From assembly GCA_031285085.1 (NCBI GenBank), contig JAITWW010000097.1, positions 1-9,896 on the forward strand: DNA of 9,896 bases. The letters are read 5' to 3'. Both the position numbers and the translations under genes were made by a program. Positions within the stretch are counted from its first letter, which is position 1, and every line of letters begins with the position of its first letter. A model generated the notes under the pieces. It made no database searches. It worked only from the letters and a program-made list of their open reading frames with translations, and was not told the DNA's origin. Of this stretch, positions 6,235 through 9,896 are shown piece after piece. Source of the DNA: Candidatus Methanofilum arcanum. GTDB taxonomy: Archaea; Halobacteriota; Methanomicrobia; Methanomicrobiales; Methanospirillaceae.

Positions 6235-7164
6235 GTGTTTTTCCTTTTGCGTGCGCTGGTTCTTGTGCTTGGGGTAGTTGTTGATCATCTCTTTGGAGAT
6301 CCAGATACGAAATTTCATCCAGTAGCCTTGCTTGGATCACTTATTTCAGTCTGGGGTGTTCCAGCGCGCTACATGCATTACTCCAACCTCTTTCAACGTC
6401 TTATCGGTGTCTTTTTTTGGATATGCACGGTGTTTCTTTTTACACTTCCATATGCATTGTTTGAGTGGTATGCGTCTCCTCTGTTATATCTCATTGGTGC
6501 ACCGTTTCTTTTTAGTTCATGTATGGCATTATCTGGGCTTTTAGAACATGCTCGTTCTGTTTCAGATAGCCATGACATGATGTTGATGAGAAAGAATGCA
6601 CAGAATTTAGTCTCGCGTGATACCAGTGAATTTACTCATGAACAAGCGCTCTCTGCAGCATACGAGTCGGTATCAGAGAATCTCACTGATAGCATCATTG
6701 CACCTCTGTTTTACTTCTGCCTTTTTGGTTTGCCGGGAATCGCACTGTACCGAGCTGCAAATACCATGGATGCAATGCTTGGGTATTTGGATGAGAGAAG
6801 GAATCTTGGTTGGTGTGCAGCACGTGCTGATGATGTATTGTCGTACATTCCAGCTCGAATAACAGGACTCTTCCTTATTATGTACTTCTGGTGCATAAAA
6901 AGGGGAAAAGAGGCGCTCGCAGTGTATCATGCTGATCGCAATAAACGTCCTGGATACAATGGTGGCATCCCAATATCATTGATAGCTGGAGGCGTGGGAG
7001 TGCAGTTTGAAAAACCAGGTGTGTATGTAATTGGCATAAAAGAACGCATGCTCTCTGATGCAAAAGAGGCTATCTTACATACGATAGTCATGACAACTGT
7101 GGCATTTATTCTCTGCGCAGTTTTCACTCTCATGATACTGGAATTGCGCGTATCTATCATATAA
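6235..7164 (+). CDS. cbiB: Adenosylcobinamide-phosphate synthase, membrane protein
   Basis: CbiB (CobD in the aerobic nomenclature) amidates adenosylcobyric acid with aminopropanol or its phosphate, forming adenosylcobinamide (phosphate) in late B12 synthesis and salvage. The 309-residue protein is of normal length. It has an N-terminal DHLFGDPDTKFHPVALLG motif at 17-34, LVSRDTS at 125-131, ESVSENLTDSIIAPLFY at 144-160, YRAANTMDAMLGY at 172-184 and GWCAARADDVLSYIPAR at 192-208, the family hallmarks. Hydrophobic segments near 5-17, 55-76, 83-100, 155-172, 208-220 and 280-302 agree with an integral membrane enzyme. The start is GTG 6235; the nearby ATG 6228 is out of frame. It lies 37 nt after the Trm112-like gene. 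A divergent CbiZ-like gene at 1560-2369 would supply its adenosylcobyric acid substrate during salvage. Confidence 0.95.
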   Translation: MFFLLRALVLVLGVVVDHLFGDPDTKFHPVALLGSLISVWGVPARYMHYSNLFQRLIGVFFWICTVFLFTLPYALFEWYASPLLYLIGAPFLFSSCMALSGLLEHARSVSDSHDMMLMRKNAQNLVSRDTSEFTHEQALSAAYESVSENLTDSIIAPLFYFCLFGLPGIALYRAANTMDAMLGYLDERRNLGWCAARADDVLSYIPARITGLFLIMYFWCIKRGKEALAVYHADRNKRPGYNGGIPISLIAGGVGVQFEKPGVYVIGIKERMLSDAKEAILHTIVMTTVAFILCAVFTLMILELRVSII

Positions 7165-7207
7165 TCTCGTGAATCTGTGCAATGATACACTGCTTGAGCT
7201 AGAGACC

Positions 7208-7212
7208 TATAT
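7208..7212 (+). promoter_or_regulatory. TATA box of pdxS
   Basis: TATAT (within CCTATATC) starts 29 nt before ATG 7237, and no SD is visible before the ATG. This favours a separate, probably leaderless, pdxS transcript rather than readthrough from cbiB, which ends 72 nt upstream. Confidence 0.45.
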
Positions 7213-7236
7213 CTCATACACGACAACATATAGACA

Positions 7237-8133
7237 ATGAAACTTGAAGAGCTCCGTTGGGGTACCGAACTTATCAAACGTGGGTTTGCATCCATGCAAA
7301 AAGGTGGTGTTGTTATGGATGTCGTAAATGCCGAGCAAGCAGCTATTGCAGAGGAAGCAGGTGCCATTGCAGTGATGGCCCTTGAGCGTGTTCCAGCTGA
7401 TATTCGTGCAACAGGCGGAGTCGCCAGGATGTCTGATCCTGCTATGATCATAGAGATTATAGAGACTGTTTCTATTCCTGTTATGGCAAAAGCACGTATT
7501 GGTCATTTTGTTGAGGCTCAGGTGCTGGAGACCCTTGGTGTTTCTATGATTGATGAGTCTGAGGTTTTAACACCTGCTGACGAAGAATTTCATATTGAAA
7601 AGCTAAAATTTTCAGTTCCTTTTGTGTGTGGAGCACGAAATCTTGGAGAGGCACTCCGACGAATCCATGAAGGAGCTGCCATGATTCGTACGAAAGGTGA
7701 GGCCGGGACAGGGAATGTTGTTGAGGCAGTTCGCCACATGCGAGCGATTATGGGGCAGATCCGTCAGTTAAAAGGAATGGATGAACAGGAGATTGTACGT
7801 CGGGCTCGTGAGCTTGAGGCTCCAATCGAGCTCATGCTTGAGACTGCAGCATTAGAGCGCCTGCCTGTGATAAATTTCTCAGCTGGTGGAATCGCAACGC
7901 CATCTGATGCAGCACTGATGATGCAGCTTGGATGTGATGGGGTGTTTGTTGGATCAGGTATTTTCAAGTCCTCTTCTCCAGAACAGATGGCACAGGCCAT
8001 TGTTGAAGCGGTGCATCATTTTGACGAGCCAGCGGTTGTTGCAGAGGTCTCAAAAGGCCTTGGACAAGCCATGCGTGGACTTGATGTGCACACATTGCCT
8101 CCTGGTGAGATTCTTGCAAATCGTGGTTGGTAG
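7237..8133 (+). CDS. pdxS: Pyridoxal 5'-phosphate synthase lyase subunit PdxS
   Basis: PdxS builds PLP from ribose 5-phosphate, glyceraldehyde 3-phosphate and ammonia, forming a dodecamer that works with the glutaminase PdxT. The 298 residues match the family length and fold (TIM barrel). Seen in the sequence: GGVVMDVVN at 23-31 (catalytic Asp28), VMALERVPADIR at 46-57, PVMAKARIGH at 81-90 (Lys85, first Schiff-base lysine), GVSMIDESEVLTPAD at 101-115, MIRTKGEAGTGN at 149-160 (Lys153, second lysine), FSAGGIATPSDAALM at 214-228 and GVFVGSGIF at 235-243 (phosphate site). The protein should be active. No pdxT follows, so ammonia would need PdxT from elsewhere in the genome or free ammonium. Confidence 0.98.
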   Translation: MKLEELRWGTELIKRGFASMQKGGVVMDVVNAEQAAIAEEAGAIAVMALERVPADIRATGGVARMSDPAMIIEIIETVSIPVMAKARIGHFVEAQVLETLGVSMIDESEVLTPADEEFHIEKLKFSVPFVCGARNLGEALRRIHEGAAMIRTKGEAGTGNVVEAVRHMRAIMGQIRQLKGMDEQEIVRRARELEAPIELMLETAALERLPVINFSAGGIATPSDAALMMQLGCDGVFVGSGIFKSSSPEQMAQAIVEAVHHFDEPAVVAEVSKGLGQAMRGLDVHTLPPGEILANRGW

Positions 8134-8735
8134 ATTCGCCACATTATCAAGATAAATTTACCTCCCTTTTTCCGCTTCTTTCATATTTTCAAGCGAGAGG
8201 CCTGAGCACTCCAGATGAGGAAACAACCATCATGCGCCTTATTGGTCAAGATTGGTTATTAGCTCATTTTTGAAGAGAGTGTCTTGCAACATATGCTGGT
8301 ATGGTCGCGCTTTGCGTAGAAAAAAGAGATATACCCTGCTATCTGCATTTCCATATCTCACTTCACGTAATGCATTCAGAAGGCAACAAGAGTTATTTCA
8401 AGCAGATATTCAAATGAAAGGGATTGATTCACCATTTTATTGTTTTTTATTCGTGCACTTGTTGGAGTGAATCCAAGCGAAGGAACCAGCTTTGGTTCAC
8501 GAGATCAGGGTGCCATCGCACTGCCATATGGAAGGCATATGGTTTTTTCTTTCCATCAAAAATGTATTTCAGGTACTTGTAGTCATGAGATTTTTTTAGA
8601 TCGACTCTTATAGGAGAAACGATCTGAACCCCATTGTTTCCACTGGAACAGAAAATAGAGAAATAATGCTTAAACAACAAAGGAGATCTTCCCATTTCTA
8701 AAAACAGAAGATATTTCCTCGTTTTCACTCATTAA
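8134..8735. other. 600-bp stretch without a supported gene; possible decayed coding DNA
   Basis: This lies between the convergent pdxS and larB genes. A T5 run at 8167-8171 may end pdxS transcription. Plus-strand reading gives protein-like pieces in different frames: an open frame 8136-8270 containing ARGLSTPDEETTIMRLIGQD, and later VGVNPSEGTSFGSRDQGAI (about 8463-8519). They do not join into one frame and I cannot assign a family. On the minus strand a 93-codon frame (8447-8728, GTG start) begins 7 nt after the larB stop; it is rich in Lys, Phe and Tyr and matches nothing I know. This looks like an eroded gene or ordinary spacer rather than a working gene. Confidence 0.4.
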
Positions 8736-9455
8736 TTATGAGTCTATTTTTTGATTGCGGACTCGGGCAACATTATTTGCAATCCGAGAAGCAAGGGCAC
8801 CAGCTACAAAGCCAGCATCAATGTTTACAACGCATAACGGGGAGCAGGACTGCAGCATGGAAAGAAGTGAAGCTTTTCCTCCACCTCCTGCTCCATATCC
8901 TGTTGATACGGGAACACCAATAATGGGGACATCAAAAAGGCCTGATACTACGGTTGGAAGTGTTCCTTCCCTGCCTGCAGCAACGATAATAACATCAGGG
9001 TCATTTGTTTTGACATGCTCAACCTGTGATAAGAGGCGGGAAAGACCGGCAACCCCAATATCATAGATCGCAAGTGTTTCACATCCAAGCTCTTCCGCGG
9101 TCATTTTTGCTTCTTCTGCAACATTGATATCAGCGGTTCCTGCGGTAAGAATTGCAACCCTCCCACCAGTGGATGGCCGTTTTGTAACACCATCAGTTAA
9201 TACAAGGGTTCTTTTGAACTGAGAGAAGATAAGCCGATCTTTTGGATATGTCTCTGTAAATCTCATAATAATTTCATCAGAAAGCCTGGTGATAAGTACT
9301 CGTCCAGATGCAGCACATTGTGCTTCTGCGATACGCATAACTGCTTCTGGTTCTTTTCCTTCAGCAAGGATTGCCTCCATAATTCCAGTTCTGTGATGAC
9401 GAAATGCATCGATTCGAGCGATATTTTCTATTTGGAGATAAGAGTTATGATCCAT
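8736..9455 (-). CDS. larB: Nickel-pincer cofactor synthesis protein LarB
   Basis: LarB carboxylates nicotinic acid adenine dinucleotide on the pyridinium ring and releases AMP, giving the biscarboxylated mononucleotide that LarE and LarC turn into the nickel-pincer nucleotide of lactate racemase-type enzymes. The fold is related to PurE. The 239 residues show ARIDAFRHHRTGIMEAILAE at 13-32, the family N-terminal signature, then ILTAGTADINVAEEA at 102-116, YDIGVAGLSRLL at 131-142, GREGTLPTVVSGLFDVPIIG at 161-180 and VSTGYGAGGGGKASLLSML at 183-201. SCSPLCVVNIDAGFVAG (203-219) contains Cys204, a candidate for the covalent cysteine described in LarB. The start is ATG 9455, with no good SD; TTTTACAT about 29 nt upstream is a weak TATA. 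No larA, larC or larE lies in the window, which is common in archaea where LarB is encoded alone. Confidence 0.94.
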   Translation of the reverse strand: MDHNSYLQIENIARIDAFRHHRTGIMEAILAEGKEPEAVMRIAEAQCAASGRVLITRLSDEIIMRFTETYPKDRLIFSQFKRTLVLTDGVTKRPSTGGRVAILTAGTADINVAEEAKMTAEELGCETLAIYDIGVAGLSRLLSQVEHVKTNDPDVIIVAAGREGTLPTVVSGLFDVPIIGVPVSTGYGAGGGGKASLLSMLQSCSPLCVVNIDAGFVAGALASRIANNVARVRNQKIDS

Positions 9456-9612
9456 ACATATAATTCGTGAGCTTTGATGTAAAAGTCATGGGAATGGTTA
9501 TGTTCTTTTGGTTATGTGTTACACCTGTTGATACAAGCTGACTCAATCATTGTATCAGGATCGCTGTAGCGGTAGCTCGTGTGCAGGGGTGGCTAGCGTT
9601 AGGTTGGATGAT
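9456..9612. other. Intergenic region upstream of larB
   Basis: No open frame of note. It holds the presumed larB promoter area (9474-9484), an inverted repeat (9529-9557) and a short GC-richer patch (about 9560-9605) that forms no tRNA-like shape. Repeat-like DNA starts right after it. Confidence 0.45.
9529..9557. repeat. 8-bp inverted repeat
   Basis: TGATACAA (9529-9536) and TTGTATCA (9550-9557) are exact reverse complements separated by 13 nt. They could form a small AT-rich hairpin or an operator for a dimeric regulator. The location is about 75-100 nt upstream of the larB start. The right arm contains GTATCA, also the core of the nearby tandem repeat. Confidence 0.5.
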
Positions 9613-9739
9613 AAGAATGATTAGAATGGTATTAGAATAAGAAAAACGATTAAAATAGGAAGAAAATGATTTAAAGATGAAGAGAATAATTAGAAGAGTA
9701 GGAGAATATAATTAGAAGAGTAACAGAATGATTAGAATA
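9613..9739. repeat. Degenerate purine-rich repeat zone next to the tandem array
   Basis: The plus strand is almost all A, G and T with many copies of ATTAGAA and AGAAT at irregular spacing, for example at 9619-9626 and 9629-9636. GTAACAGAATG at 9720-9730 is one base away from the array unit. This looks like an older, mutated extension of the same repeat. No reading frame survives. Confidence 0.6.
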
Positions 9740-9871
9740 GTATCAGAATGGTATCAGAATGGTATCAGAATAGTATCAGAATAGTATCAGAATAGTATCA
9801 GAATGGTATCAGAATAGTATCAGAATGGTATTAGAATGGTATTAGAATGGTATTAGAATAGTATCAGAATG
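9740..9871. repeat. 11-bp tandem repeat array, 12 units
   Basis: Twelve exact-length units follow with no gap, starting at 9740, 9751, 9762, 9773, 9784, 9795, 9806, 9817, 9828, 9839, 9850 and 9861. The consensus is GTATYAGAATR: position 5 is C in nine units and T in three adjacent ones (9828, 9839, 9850), and the last base varies between G and A. Every frame on both strands meets stops, so it is not a coding repeat. There are no spacers, so it is not CRISPR. The 11-bp period is close to one DNA helical turn, which would place each unit on the same face of the helix. Confidence 0.93.
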
Positions 9872-9880
9872 ATTAGAATA

Positions 9881-9896
9881 CAAGGTGAGGCAGTTG
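9881..9896. other. Window end after the repeat
   Basis: The repeat character stops at 9880. AGGTGAGG at 9884-9891 resembles an SD region, so a plus-strand gene might start just beyond the edge, but nothing here proves it. Confidence 0.15.

Noticed and set aside
6927..7451. 174-codon minus-strand open frame across the cbiB-pdxS junction
   Set aside because: It is fully antisense to two genes with complete family motifs; its length follows from their codon bias.
9560..9605. tRNA or small RNA in the GC-richer patch upstream of larB
   Set aside because: No cloverleaf arms, T-loop consensus or stable long stem could be paired by eye.
9613..9880. CRISPR array
   Set aside because: The units are 11 bp and directly abutting, with no unique spacers and no cas genes.

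Overview
The window looks like chromosomal DNA of a methanogenic archaeon. Order Methanomicrobiales is the best guess, and Methanospirillum or a near relative is possible, but that is inference from gene content only. The reasons are: a partial gene that reads like the methanogenesis marker 14 family; a short archaeal-type adenylosuccinate synthetase (337 aa, against about 430 in bacteria); an Lrp/AsnC regulator coupled to an aminotransferase; archaeal TATA-type promoters; SD sites of GGTG type; and moderately AT-rich DNA with long AT-rich gaps.

Layout. 1-372 (-): 5' part of a marker-14-like gene. 373-717: AT-rich divergent gap with facing promoters. 718-1503 (+): two CBS domains plus a ParB-like domain. 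1560-2369 (-): divergent CbiZ-like protein with a Cys-rich C-terminal domain. 2660-3029 (+): a broken CheY-type receiver gene, recognisable only when stops and a frameshift are read through. 3120-3611 and 3622-4788 (+): Lrp/AsnC regulator and class I/II aminotransferase, which share an SD/stop junction. 4984-5997, 6021-6197 and 6235-7164 (+): purA, a Trm112-like zinc protein, and the adenosylcobinamide-phosphate synthase cbiB. 7237-8133 (+): pdxS. 8134-8735: about 600 bp with no convincing gene. 8736-9455 (-): larB. 9456-9896: intergenic, with an 11-bp tandem repeat array (12 units, 9740-9871) inside a wider purine-rich degenerate repeat zone.

How the genes fit together. Much of the window is cofactor metabolism. 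CbiZ-type enzymes trim salvaged adenosylcobinamide to adenosylcobyric acid, and CbiB rebuilds it with aminopropanol phosphate, so the two genes could form an archaeal B12 salvage pair. The CbiZ copy here is divergent, so its activity is uncertain. PdxS makes PLP, the cofactor of the aminotransferase. LarB starts synthesis of the nickel-pincer nucleotide. PurA is the AMP branch of purine synthesis. I see no CRISPR array, rRNA, tRNA, intact insertion sequence or phage gene. The least ordinary items are the CheY pseudogene, the divergent CbiZ/Cys-rich fusion, the CBS-ParB fusion and the 11-bp repeat array.
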